DNA from: Erythrobacter sp. UBA3075
Lineage (GTDB): Bacteria; Pseudomonadota; Alphaproteobacteria; Sphingomonadales; Sphingomonadaceae
DNA: 6,611 nucleotides
Direction of reading: 5' to 3'
NCBI GenBank assembly: GCA_002367375.1
Contig: DFBR01000185.1
Coordinates: 1 to 6,611 of the forward strand
The notes below the pieces were generated by a model. That model ran no database searches. It had not been told where the DNA came from and saw only the letters and a list, made by a program, of their open reading frames with translations. Made by a program: the position numbers and the translations under genes. This document shows, in pieces, positions 1 through 6,248 of this stretch (within the stretch, counting starts at the first letter, position 1; each line of letters begins with the position of its first letter).

Positions 1-28
1 TAACAGGGCCTTCGCCCCGGGGAGATTC

Positions 29-1933
29 ATGGAACAGCAGGCGCTCACAATCGCGCTCGTCGGTGTGCTTGGCATTGGCGCGCAATGGCTTGCTTGGCGG
101 ACCGGCTGGCCCGCTATCGTGCTCATGCTCGCAGCAGGGTTTCTCGCCGGGCCGGTGCTGGGCTATTTCGGCTATCCGATCCTCGACCCGGAGGCGGCTT
201 TCGGCGATTTGTTGGAGCCCATGGTTGCTATCGGGGTGGCGCTAATCCTGTTTGAGGGCGGGTTGAGCCTCGATTTTCGTGAGTTACGAAAATATGGCGA
301 AGGGGTGTGGCGGCTGGTGTTCCTGGGCGTCCCGCTCGGTTGGCTGTTCGGCTCGCTCGCCTGTTATTACGTCGCCGGGCTCGACTGGCCGGTTGCGATC
401 CTGTTCGCCGGAATTCTGGTGGTGACGGGCCCCACGGTCGTCCTGCCTCTGCTGCGCCAATCCTCGGTCCAACAGCGCCCCGCCGCGCTGCTCAAATGGG
501 AATCCATTGTCAACGACCCGATCGGCGCATTGTGCGCGGTTATCGCTTATGAGTATTTCCGCGCCACGGTGGACGGCGGAACTGCCTTCGAAGTCGTGCC
601 GCAAATCGCCGTTGCGGGGATTATCTCGGGCCTGATCGGCTATGCCGCAGCGAAGTTCATCGCGTGGAGCTTTCCACGCGGTTTCGTGCCGGAATACCTT
701 AAGGTCCCCGTGCTGCTCGTCGCGGTAATCGTCACATTCGTTGTCTGCAACATGATCGAGCATGAGGCCGGCCTTGTCGCGGTAACAGTGATGGGCGTGG
801 CGCTGGCCAACATGCATGTGTCCAGTCTGCGCAGCATTCATCCGTTTAAGCAGAACGTCGCAGTGCTGCTGGTGTCAGGGATATTCATCCTGCTGTCGGC
901 ATCGCTCGACCTGACGGAACTGCGCTATTTGAATCCCTTCGAGGTGGAAGGCCTGCGCCTTTACCTGTTCCTTCTCACGCTGCTGTTCCTTGTCCGTCCG
1001 GCCACGATCCTGCTGGCATTCCTGGGCAGTTCGCTGCCGTGGAACGAACGCCTGTTCCTCGCATGGATTGCGCCGCGCGGCATTGTGCTGGTGGCAATCA
1101 GCGGTTTGTTCGCGCTGCGCCTGTCGGATCTTGGATATGCCAACGGATCGATCTTGATCGGGTTGAGCTTTGCCGTGGTCGTGGCAACCATTGTGGCGCA
1201 TGGCTTCTCGGTCAATTTCGTTGCCGGCCTGCTCAAGGTAAAGGGTGAATCGCGGCCTGGTCTGCTGATTGCCGGGGCGACCCCGTGGAGCATCGCGCTC
1301 GCGGAAACGCTGCACAAGCTGGAAACACCCGTGATGGTAGTCGATTCTTCGTGGCAACGGCTCAAGCCCGCGCGCGTGCTCGGCCTGCCGACCTATCACG
1401 GGGAAATCCTCAACGAAGCGACCGAGCATAATCTCGATCTGACACCCTTCCAGTCACTTGTCGCGGCGACCGACAACGAAGCCTATAACACGCTGGTCTG
1501 CTCCGAATTCGCTCCTGAAATCGGCACTGACAAGGTCTATCAATTGGGCGAGGGGGTCGATGATGACGATCACCGCGTCCTCCCCGCCTCCTTGCGCGGC
1601 CGCGCTCTGTTCGCATCGGGCCTTAGTGTAGACGATGTCCAGCAACGCCAGCAGGAAGGCTGGGTTTTGCGGCGTACGACGCTATCCGAACAGTTCGATA
1701 TCGATGATGCGCGCGAAACGCTGCCCGAAGCGGCCAATATGCTGCTGCTGATAAAGCCCGATGGCAAATTGCGATTCTTCACCCATGCCGCTGCGCCTGA
1801 GCCACAGCCCGGCGATTCGATCATATCCTTCTCCCCTCCACGCGAGCTGACCGAGGAAAAGGCGGCCCGCAATGCCGAAAGGAATGCGGCGCGCAAAGCT
1901 TCGGACAGCGATCCGGAGCCAGAACCCGCATGA
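29..1933 (+). CDS. Cation:proton antiporter, CPA1/NhaP type, with C-terminal RCK (TrkA-N-like) domain
   Basis: The predicted 634-residue inner-membrane protein should exchange Na+ or K+ for H+ in pH and ion homeostasis. Residues 1-400 contain about 13 hydrophobic segments. CPA1 hallmarks are visible: TGPT at 133-136, an Asn-Asp pair (N162-D163) in ESIVNDPIG, typical of electroneutral NhaP-like exchangers, and APRG at 348-351 in a late helix. From about 410 to 505 a soluble Rossmann-like segment resembles TrkA-N/RCK (beta strand GLLIAGA, acidic end of the second strand at D439). Residues 550-603 look like a small RCK_C-like unit ending in PGDSIISF. The tail after 605 is charged, Ala/Glu/Pro rich. 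The glycine loop is degenerate (AGATPWS), so nucleotide binding is uncertain. The ATG at 29 is preceded by GGGGAG at 19-24, a strong but close ribosome-binding site. Ion selectivity (Na+ versus K+) cannot be read from sequence. The family call is firm; the regulatory-domain call is moderately sure. Confidence 0.9.
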   Translation: MEQQALTIALVGVLGIGAQWLAWRTGWPAIVLMLAAGFLAGPVLGYFGYPILDPEAAFGDLLEPMVAIGVALILFEGGLSLDFRELRKYGEGVWRLVFLGVPLGWLFGSLACYYVAGLDWPVAILFAGILVVTGPTVVLPLLRQSSVQQRPAALLKWESIVNDPIGALCAVIAYEYFRATVDGGTAFEVVPQIAVAGIISGLIGYAAAKFIAWSFPRGFVPEYLKVPVLLVAVIVTFVVCNMIEHEAGLVAVTVMGVALANMHVSSLRSIHPFKQNVAVLLVSGIFILLSASLDLTELRYLNPFEVEGLRLYLFLLTLLFLVRPATILLAFLGSSLPWNERLFLAWIAPRGIVLVAISGLFALRLSDLGYANGSILIGLSFAVVVATIVAHGFSVNFVAGLLKVKGESRPGLLIAGATPWSIALAETLHKLETPVMVVDSSWQRLKPARVLGLPTYHGEILNEATEHNLDLTPFQSLVAATDNEAYNTLVCSEFAPEIGTDKVYQLGEGVDDDDHRVLPASLRGRALFASGLSVDDVQQRQQEGWVLRRTTLSEQFDIDDARETLPEAANMLLLIKPDGKLRFFTHAAAPEPQPGDSIISFSPPRELTEEKAARNAERNAARKASDSDPEPEPA

Positions 1934-1938
1934 CCAGC

Positions 1939-1943
1939 AGGAA
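1939..1943 (+). promoter_or_regulatory. Ribosome-binding site deciding the lipoprotein start
   Basis: AGGAA lies 7 bases upstream of the ATG at 1951. The alternative ATG at 1930 would place this site inside the coding region and would add seven polar residues before the signal peptide, so the later start is preferred. Confidence 0.6.
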
Positions 1944-1950
1944 CACATCC

Positions 1951-2595
1951 ATGAAACACGATTTTCCACTCCTTCGCCTTGCCATGCTTGGCCTTGCCGC
2001 AGGCGCGCTTTCAGCTTGCGAATTGCGCCGCGATGGCACTGGCGAGGAAGACCCCGTGCCCGTGGAGACCGAAACGCCCGGTGCTGGCGATCCAACGTCA
2101 GCGGCCACGCCCACGCCTAGCGACAGCCCTTCCGCCTCGATCTTTCGCGATGACCTTGAATCGACTGAAGAAGAAGAGGCGGAACTGCCGCCAGAACCGC
2201 TCGCACTGACTATCCCGTTCCCCGACGGAGGCGATATCGGCGCGCAGGCTGAACGGCGGTTGGCAAGCGCGATACAATCAGAAGCGCTGGCGCAGGACTG
2301 GCCTGTCATTCTTGAGGGCCATACTGATAGCTCGGGCAACGATCAGGCGAATTTGCGTGCCTCACGTGCTCGGGCGGAGGCAGTTGCTGCGTGGTTGGTG
2401 GAACGCGGCGTGGATGACAGCCGGATCGAAGTAATCGCATTCGGCGAACAGAACCCTGCCGAGCCCAATGCCCTGCCTGATGGATCGCCCAATGAGCGCG
2501 GCCGCCGGGCCAATCGCCGGGTAGAATTGCGCATTGCGCCACCCGCCAGCGCCGAAGAGGACGACACAAGCGAAGCGGGCGAAACCGAAGGCTAA
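1951..2595 (+). CDS. OmpA-family peptidoglycan-binding lipoprotein
   Basis: The 214-residue product is probably an outer-membrane lipoprotein that grips peptidoglycan. Residues 1-22 form a lipoprotein signal peptide ending in the lipobox L20-S21-A22-C23, with E24 at position +2. A disordered-looking acidic, Pro/Thr/Ser-rich linker spans about 24-83, including an EEEE run near 73-76. The OmpA C-terminal domain covers about 84-198: GHTD at 123-126, N134-L135, R141-A142 and NRRVEL at 188-193. D126 and R141 are 15 residues apart, the same spacing as the diaminopimelate-binding Asp/Arg pair known in OmpA proteins. A short acidic tail follows. I chose the ATG at 1951 over the upstream in-frame ATG at 1930 (which overlaps the antiporter stop) because AGGAA at 1939-1943 lies 7 bases before it and because the signal peptide then begins with MKH. 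The 17-base gap to the antiporter suggests co-transcription. The domain assignment is secure; the biological role beyond wall anchoring is not known. Confidence 0.9.
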   Translation: MKHDFPLLRLAMLGLAAGALSACELRRDGTGEEDPVPVETETPGAGDPTSAATPTPSDSPSASIFRDDLESTEEEEAELPPEPLALTIPFPDGGDIGAQAERRLASAIQSEALAQDWPVILEGHTDSSGNDQANLRASRARAEAVAAWLVERGVDDSRIEVIAFGEQNPAEPNALPDGSPNERGRRANRRVELRIAPPASAEEDDTSEAGETEG

Positions 2596-2617
2596 ACGAA
2601 ACCCGTGAAGGGAAGGC

Positions 2618-2647
2618 TTGACGCAGGTGCCCTGCCGGTGGCAATTG
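2618..2647 (+). promoter_or_regulatory. Possible sigma-70-type promoter for tRNA-Gly
   Basis: TTGACG at 2618-2623 is a good -35 element. About 17-18 bases further lies a weak -10 candidate within GCAATTG (2641-2647). Transcription would start near 2653, just before the mature tRNA at 2661. The -10 match is poor and overlaps a perfect 10-base palindrome, GGCAATTGCC (2640-2649), so the call is tentative. I see nothing else in the 65-base gap between the lipoprotein and the tRNA, and no clear terminator for the lipoprotein gene. Confidence 0.4.
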
Positions 2648-2660
2648 CCCCTCCCACAGA

Positions 2661-2734
2661 GCGGGTATAGCATAGTGGTAATGCTCCAGCCTTCCAAGCT
2701 GGCTAGAGGGGTTCGATTCCCCTTACCCGCTCCA
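2661..2734 (+). tRNA. tRNA-Gly (anticodon TCC)
   Basis: A complete cloverleaf can be drawn by hand. The acceptor stem GCGGGTA (2661-2667) pairs with TACCCGC (2724-2730). The D stem is GCAT/ATGC (2670-2673 with 2681-2684). The anticodon stem CCAGC/GCTGG (2686-2690 with 2698-2702) carries the loop CTTCCAA, giving anticodon TCC at 2693-2695. The variable loop has 4 bases. The T stem AGGGG/CCCCT (2707-2711 with 2719-2723) carries the loop TTCGATT. Discriminator T2731 is followed by an encoded CCA (2732-2734). The molecule reads GGA and probably other GGN glycine codons. All stems are perfect Watson-Crick pairs, so it should be functional. Confidence 0.97.
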
Positions 2735-2739
2735 AAAAA

Positions 2740-3588
2740 TCACTCCACCGCGATATTATCAATCAGCCGGGTCCCTCCGATCCGCGCCGCAATGAACAAC
2801 CGCGCATTGCCATTGTTGGCATTGAGCAAGCCAATCGAATCCGCATCGCGCATTTCAGCGTAATCCACGCTGGTAAAGCCTGCGCCCAGCAATTCATCTT
2901 CGAGCATCGCGAGCGCAGGCGCTACCTCCTGCCCGTCCACGATCCGCGCGATCGCCTCTTGCATGGCGCGGGGCAGCGTCGCAGCGGCGGCGCGATCCTT
3001 GGCCGAGAGATAGGCGTTGCGGCTGCTCATCGCCAAGCCGTCTGCCTCGCGCACTGTTGGCACGCCAAGAATGGCATCACCATTTGGCAGGACCAGATCA
3101 AGATCGCGCGCCATACGGCGGATCACGGCGAGTTGTTGCCAGTCTTTCTCGCCAAACACAGCGATATCGGGCCGCACCTGATTGAATAGTTTACACACCA
3201 CTGTCGCCACGCCGTCGAAGTGACCGGGCCGGTCTCCGCCGCACAACCCGCTGCTGACGCCCGAGACGCTGATATTGGTGGAATATCCTTGCGGATACAT
3301 CGTCTCCGCGCCCGGTGCCCACAGCAGTGCAACGCCTTCCGCCTCCAGCTTGGCGGAATCCTCAGCCAATTGGCGTGGATAGGCATCCAGATCCTCGCCC
3401 GGGCCAAATTGGCGCGGATTGACGAAGATCGATGCGGCCACATGGTCCGCCAGTTTCGCCGCCTCGCGGATGAGCGTGAGGTGTCCTTGATGCAGAGCGC
3501 CCATCGTCGGGACGAGCGCTATGCTCCCCGTCTTGCGCAATTCATCCACAGAAGAGCGCAAGGATTCGAGTGTGGTGATGGTTTGCAA
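2740..3588 (-). CDS. panC: Pantothenate synthetase (pantoate--beta-alanine ligase)
   Basis: This cytoplasmic enzyme joins pantoate and beta-alanine using ATP, via a pantoyl-adenylate, the last step of vitamin B5 synthesis feeding coenzyme A. The 282-residue product has the normal family length. Family motifs are present in order: PTMGALHQGH at 27-36 (the HIGH-like nucleotide-binding signature), FVNPRQF at 55-61, PGHFDGVATVV at 121-131, FGEKDWQQL at 145-153 and MSSRN at 187-191 (the KMSKS-like loop). I start it at a TTG (3588), giving MQTITTLESL, because this is where known PanC proteins begin and because GGAGG lies 9 bases upstream. A longer frame opening at another TTG (3642) adds 18 residues without family resemblance. 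The gene is divergent from mipZ and converges on tRNA-Gly, with its TGA only 5 bases from the tRNA end. panB and panD are not in the window. Confidence 0.96.
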   Translation of the reverse strand: MQTITTLESLRSSVDELRKTGSIALVPTMGALHQGHLTLIREAAKLADHVAASIFVNPRQFGPGEDLDAYPRQLAEDSAKLEAEGVALLWAPGAETMYPQGYSTNISVSGVSSGLCGGDRPGHFDGVATVVCKLFNQVRPDIAVFGEKDWQQLAVIRRMARDLDLVLPNGDAILGVPTVREADGLAMSSRNAYLSAKDRAAAATLPRAMQEAIARIVDGQEVAPALAMLEDELLGAGFTSVDYAEMRDADSIGLLNANNGNARLFIAARIGGTRLIDNIAVE

Positions 3589-3597
3589 GCGCCGATG

Positions 3598-3602
3598 CCT
3601 CC
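3598..3602 (-). promoter_or_regulatory. Shine-Dalgarno sequence of panC
   Basis: On the minus strand GGAGG is followed by 9 bases and then TTG at 3588. This is a near-perfect ribosome-binding site, and it is what decides the unusual TTG start, since no ATG lies near the expected N-terminus. Confidence 0.7.
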
Positions 3603-3618
3603 GGTAGACTGTCGCTCC

Positions 3619-3633
3619 GACGCTAGCCGCGTC
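3619..3633. repeat. Short inverted repeat in the panC/mipZ divergent gap
   Basis: GACGC (3619-3623) and GCGTC (3629-3633) flank TAGCC in the middle of the 68-base region between the two divergent starts. It could be an operator half-site pair or chance in GC-rich DNA. I could not identify convincing -35/-10 promoter pairs on either strand here. Confidence 0.3.
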
Positions 3634-3656
3634 TAAAGCCAAGAGAAAGCCCGCAA

Positions 3657-4493
3657 ATGTCCACGCCGCATCGTATTGTCTTCGCCAATGAAAAGGGCGG
3701 CACGGGCAAATCCACGACTGCTGTGCATGTGGCGGTGGCGCTGGCCTATCAGGGCGCCAAGGTTGCCGCGCTTGATCTTGATACGCGGCAGGCCACGTTG
3801 TTCCGCTATTGCGAGAACCGGGCGACTACGCAGGAGCGGCGCAATATCGCGCTCCCCGGCCCGGTGTTCGACACCTGCCACGGCGACAGCATCGAGGCGC
3901 TGGAGGAGGAGGCCGCGCGCATCTCCGAAGGCGCGGATTTCCTGCTTTTCGATACGCCGGGACGCGACGATCGTTTTGCCCGCCATGTTGCCGCCAGTGC
4001 CGACACGCTGGTCACGCCGATGAATGACAGCTTCGTCGATTTCGACCTGATCGGGCAAGTCGATGCGGAAACTTTCAAGGTGCGCAAATTGTCCTTCTAT
4101 GCCGAGCTGATCTGGGAGGCGCGGATCAAGCGTAGCCGCGCTCAGATTGAAGAACAGAAGCGCGAGATGGATTGGGTCGTGGTGCGCAACCGCACCGGCT
4201 ATACCGATGCGCGCAACCAGCGGCGGATCGAGCAGGCATTGACCGAACTATCCAAACGGGTCGGCTTTCGCGCGGTGCAGGGCCTGTCCGAACGCGTTGT
4301 GTATCGTGAGCTGTTTCCTTCGGGCCTGACGCTGCTCGACAAGGGCCATTTGGGTGAGCTCGGCACCAGCCATCTCGTTGCGCGGCAGGAATTGCGCAAT
4401 CTGGTGCAGAACTTGCGCCTGCATATCCCCGCGCGTAGCGGTGATGCCGCAGCGCCGCTTTCTGCCACCCGCCCTGCGCGGGTGGCCGCCTGA
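3657..4493 (+). CDS. mipZ: Division-plane positioning ATPase MipZ (ParA/MinD superfamily)
   Basis: The 278-residue P-loop ATPase belongs to the MipZ branch. In Caulobacter, MipZ forms a bipolar gradient from ParB-bound origins and inhibits FtsZ polymerisation, so the Z ring assembles at midcell. The deviant Walker A motif NEKGGTGKST is at 11-20, with signature lysine K13 and P-loop lysine K18. The second switch segment LDLD is at 39-42, with D42. Walker B FLLFDTPG is at 95-102. The highly characteristic TPMNDSFVDFD lies at 120-130. This last motif and the ENR at 53-55 separate MipZ from ordinary ParA. The ATG at 3657 places the P-loop at the same residue numbers as I recall for Caulobacter MipZ. 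Its ribosome-binding site is weak (AAGAGA near 3641-3646). It is divergent from panC, and its stop is 1 base before the J-domain gene, implying translational coupling. The Arg/Lys-rich second half fits non-specific DNA binding. Confidence 0.95.
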   Translation: MSTPHRIVFANEKGGTGKSTTAVHVAVALAYQGAKVAALDLDTRQATLFRYCENRATTQERRNIALPGPVFDTCHGDSIEALEEEAARISEGADFLLFDTPGRDDRFARHVAASADTLVTPMNDSFVDFDLIGQVDAETFKVRKLSFYAELIWEARIKRSRAQIEEQKREMDWVVVRNRTGYTDARNQRRIEQALTELSKRVGFRAVQGLSERVVYRELFPSGLTLLDKGHLGELGTSHLVARQELRNLVQNLRLHIPARSGDAAAPLSATRPARVAA

Positions 4494-4494
4494 C

Positions 4495-4779
4495 ATGCTC
4501 AAATTCGTCATAATCGCCGGGGCCGTGCTGCTGTTCTTCCGCTGGATCTTCGGGCGCTGGCCATGGCAACCCAAGATCAGCACGCGCAATCAGGCGATTT
4601 TCCGCGCGCGCCGCTTGCTGGGTGTGGAAGCCAGAGCGACCCGGCCCGACATTATCGCTGCGCACAAACGACTGGTGGCGATGGTCCATCCGGACCGCGG
4701 CGGCTCCAATGAACAGGTGCATGAAGCCAATGCTGCGCGCGATCTGCTGCTAGACGAGTTGCCCCACGAAGTGCGCTAA
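4495..4779 (+). CDS. Membrane-anchored J-domain protein (Pam18/Tim14-like DnaJ)
   Basis: The 94-residue protein has one N-terminal membrane helix (about residues 3-20, rich in Val/Ile/Leu/Phe), a short basic linker, and a compact J domain at about 36-94. The J-domain core is visible: LLGV (41-44), the helix II segment HKRLVAMV (57-64), the invariant HPD at 65-67 and RGGSN (68-72). J domains stimulate ATP hydrolysis by Hsp70, so the likely partner is DnaK, recruited to the inner membrane. The architecture of one anchor plus HPDRGGS resembles Pam18/Tim14 of the mitochondrial import motor more than classical DnaJ, since no Gly/Phe region, zinc centre or substrate domain is present. The ATG at 4495 follows the mipZ TGA by one base, with only a weak ribosome-binding site (GGGTGG near 4479-4484), suggesting re-initiation. 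The client process is unknown. Confidence 0.88.
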   Translation: MLKFVIIAGAVLLFFRWIFGRWPWQPKISTRNQAIFRARRLLGVEARATRPDIIAAHKRLVAMVHPDRGGSNEQVHEANAARDLLLDELPHEVR

Positions 4780-4786
4780 GTTATCG

Positions 4787-4808
4787 CAGGGACAAAGAAA
4801 GGTCCCTG
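4787..4808 (+). other. Perfect 7-bp hairpin around the pgmG ribosome-binding site
   Basis: CAGGGAC (4787-4793) and GTCCCTG (4802-4808) are perfect inverted repeats around the loop AAAGAAAG. The purine-rich ribosome-binding site candidate GAAAGG (4797-4802) sits mostly in the loop, 11 bases before the ATG at 4814. No T run follows, so it is not a standard intrinsic terminator. It may expose or modulate the ribosome-binding site, or mark a processing point in the mRNA. Confidence 0.5.
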
Positions 4809-4813
4809 TCTGT

Positions 4814-6241
4814 ATGGCTTACGAATTTCACTCCACCGTCCTTCGCGAATATGACATTCGCGGCATCATCGGCGAAACGCTTGGGCCCGATGACGCGCGT
4901 GCCATTGGGCGCGGGTTTGGCACGCTGCTTGCCCGCGATCTCGGCGATGAGAAAAAGCCCCTGGTCGCGGTCGGATATGATGGCCGTGTCAGCTCGCCCA
5001 TCCTCGAACACGCGCTGATCGAAGGGCTGACGTCGAGCGGATGCGATGTGCGCCGGATCGGCATGAGCGCGACCCCGATGCTTTATTACGCGGAAGCCTC
5101 AGCCGAAGAGGTGGATGGCGGCATTCAGATAACTGGCAGCCACAATCCCGCCAATTACAATGGCTTCAAAATGGTATTTCGCGGGCGACCGTTCTTCGGC
5201 GCCGATATCCAGACTCTCGGTCGCATGGCTGCCGCTGGCGACTGGGCTGACGGGTTCGGTGAAGTCGAGAGTGTCGACATCATTGACGCCTATATTGACC
5301 GGATACTGACCGCGCTGGACGGGATCGACCGCGCCGTGCTGGAAGGCCTGACCGTCGCGTGGGACGCCGGCAACGGTTCTGCTGGTCCGGCACTGGAAAA
5401 GCTCGCCGCGCGCCTGCCCGGAACACACCATCTGCTGTTCACCGAAGTGGACGGAAACTTTCCCAACCATCACCCTGATCCTACTGTCGAGGCGAACCTT
5501 GAAGACTTACGCAAGGCGGTCGCCGAGAAGTCTTGCGACTTCGGGATTGCCTTTGACGGCGATGGCGACCGGATCGGCGCAATCGACGGTGAAGGCCGTG
5601 TCATCTGGGGTGATCAACTACTGATGATTTATGCTGAGGACCTCCTCGGGAAACTACCTAACTCGACCATTATCGCCGATGTGAAGGCCAGCCGCGCACT
5701 ATTCGACCATGTCGAAAAGCACGGCGGGCAGCCGATTATGTGGAAGACCGGCCACTCGCTGATTAAGTCCAAAATGAAGGAGGTTTCCTCACCTTTGGCG
5801 GGTGAGATGAGCGGACATGTGTTTTTTGCCGACACCTATTACGGCTTTGATGACGCGCTGTATGCCGGGGTTCGCCTGATTGCCGCCTCTGCACGGCTGG
5901 GCAAATCAGTCACGCAATTGCGCAGCGACATGCCGCAAATGCTCAACACGCCGGAAATGCGCTTTCAGGTCGACGAAAGCCGCAAGTTCGCCGCGATTGA
6001 CGAGGTAAAGGCGCGGCTTGCGGGTGATGATGTGCCCGAAGGTATCGAGGTCAATGCAACAGACGGCGTGCGCGTCAACACCCCCGACGGCTGGTGGTTG
6101 CTGCGCGCGTCCAACACGCAAGATGTGCTCGTCGCCCGTGCCGAAAGTGACACTGAGGATGGGCTGGAGCGCCTGATGGGCCAGATCGACGAGCAACTGG
6201 CTCTAAGCGGGCTAGAGCGCGGTGAAAGCGTGGGGCATTGA
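4814..6241 (+). CDS. pgmG: Phosphoglucomutase/phosphomannomutase (PgmG-like, alpha-D-phosphohexomutase)
   Basis: The 475-residue cytoplasmic enzyme interconverts hexose 6-phosphates and 1-phosphates (Glc and Man), supplying Glc-1-P and Man-1-P for UDP-glucose, dTDP-rhamnose and GDP-mannose in surface-polysaccharide synthesis. All four phosphohexomutase signatures are present in order: the phosphoserine loop TGSHNP at 107-112 (S109 is the phosphorylated residue), the Mg2+ loop DGDGDR at 248-253, the sugar-specificity loop GEMSGH at 330-335, and the phosphate-binding loop RASNT at 431-435. YDIRG at 13-17 is the usual N-terminal motif. Length and motif spacing match the AlgC/PgmG group, which is normally dual-specific for glucose and mannose phosphates. 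The ATG at 4814 has GAAAGG 11 bases upstream, within a hairpin loop. It follows the J-domain gene by 34 bases and precedes an exported-protein gene by 7. No mutated key residue is seen. The symbol rests on resemblance to sphingomonad PgmG; a manB/algC label would describe the same chemistry. Confidence 0.94.
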   Translation: MAYEFHSTVLREYDIRGIIGETLGPDDARAIGRGFGTLLARDLGDEKKPLVAVGYDGRVSSPILEHALIEGLTSSGCDVRRIGMSATPMLYYAEASAEEVDGGIQITGSHNPANYNGFKMVFRGRPFFGADIQTLGRMAAAGDWADGFGEVESVDIIDAYIDRILTALDGIDRAVLEGLTVAWDAGNGSAGPALEKLAARLPGTHHLLFTEVDGNFPNHHPDPTVEANLEDLRKAVAEKSCDFGIAFDGDGDRIGAIDGEGRVIWGDQLLMIYAEDLLGKLPNSTIIADVKASRALFDHVEKHGGQPIMWKTGHSLIKSKMKEVSSPLAGEMSGHVFFADTYYGFDDALYAGVRLIAASARLGKSVTQLRSDMPQMLNTPEMRFQVDESRKFAAIDEVKARLAGDDVPEGIEVNATDGVRVNTPDGWWLLRASNTQDVLVARAESDTEDGLERLMGQIDEQLALSGLERGESVGH

Positions 6242-6248
6242 GGGGATC

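Noticed and set aside
6..17. GGGC-CTTC-GCCC mini-hairpin upstream of the antiporter
   Set aside because: Only 4 bp of stem at the window edge, with no T run; too short to call as a terminator of an unseen upstream gene.
284..1429. Long minus-strand open frames (about 185 residues each) opposite the antiporter gene
   Set aside because: They are antisense shadows of a high-GC gene, are rich in Arg/Gln/His, show no domain and have no ribosome-binding site; the plus-strand product is a clear family member.
1570..2697. Minus-strand open frames opposite the antiporter tail and lipoprotein
   Set aside because: Ser/Arg-rich low-complexity translations crossing real gene boundaries; one even runs into the tRNA. 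No family features.
2661..2740. tRNA-Gly as an integration (attB) site for a mobile element
   Set aside because: tRNA genes often serve this way, but there is no integrase and no second copy of the tRNA 3' end in the window, and the flank is core metabolism (panC).
2618..2863. Plus-strand frame of 81 residues covering the tRNA
   Set aside because: Its sequence is translated tRNA plus antisense panC.
3220..3636. Plus-strand frame of 138 residues opposite panC
   Set aside because: PanC is unmistakable on the other strand, and this translation has no recognisable motif; it would also overlap the divergent control region.
3657..4493. Chromosome- or plasmid-partition ParA
   Set aside because: The MipZ-specific TPMNDSFVDFD and ENR motifs and the absence of an adjacent parB point to MipZ rather than ParA.
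4126..4722. Minus-strand frame of 198 residues opposite mipZ and the J-domain gene
   Set aside because: Spans two well-supported genes and has shadow-like composition without a start signal.
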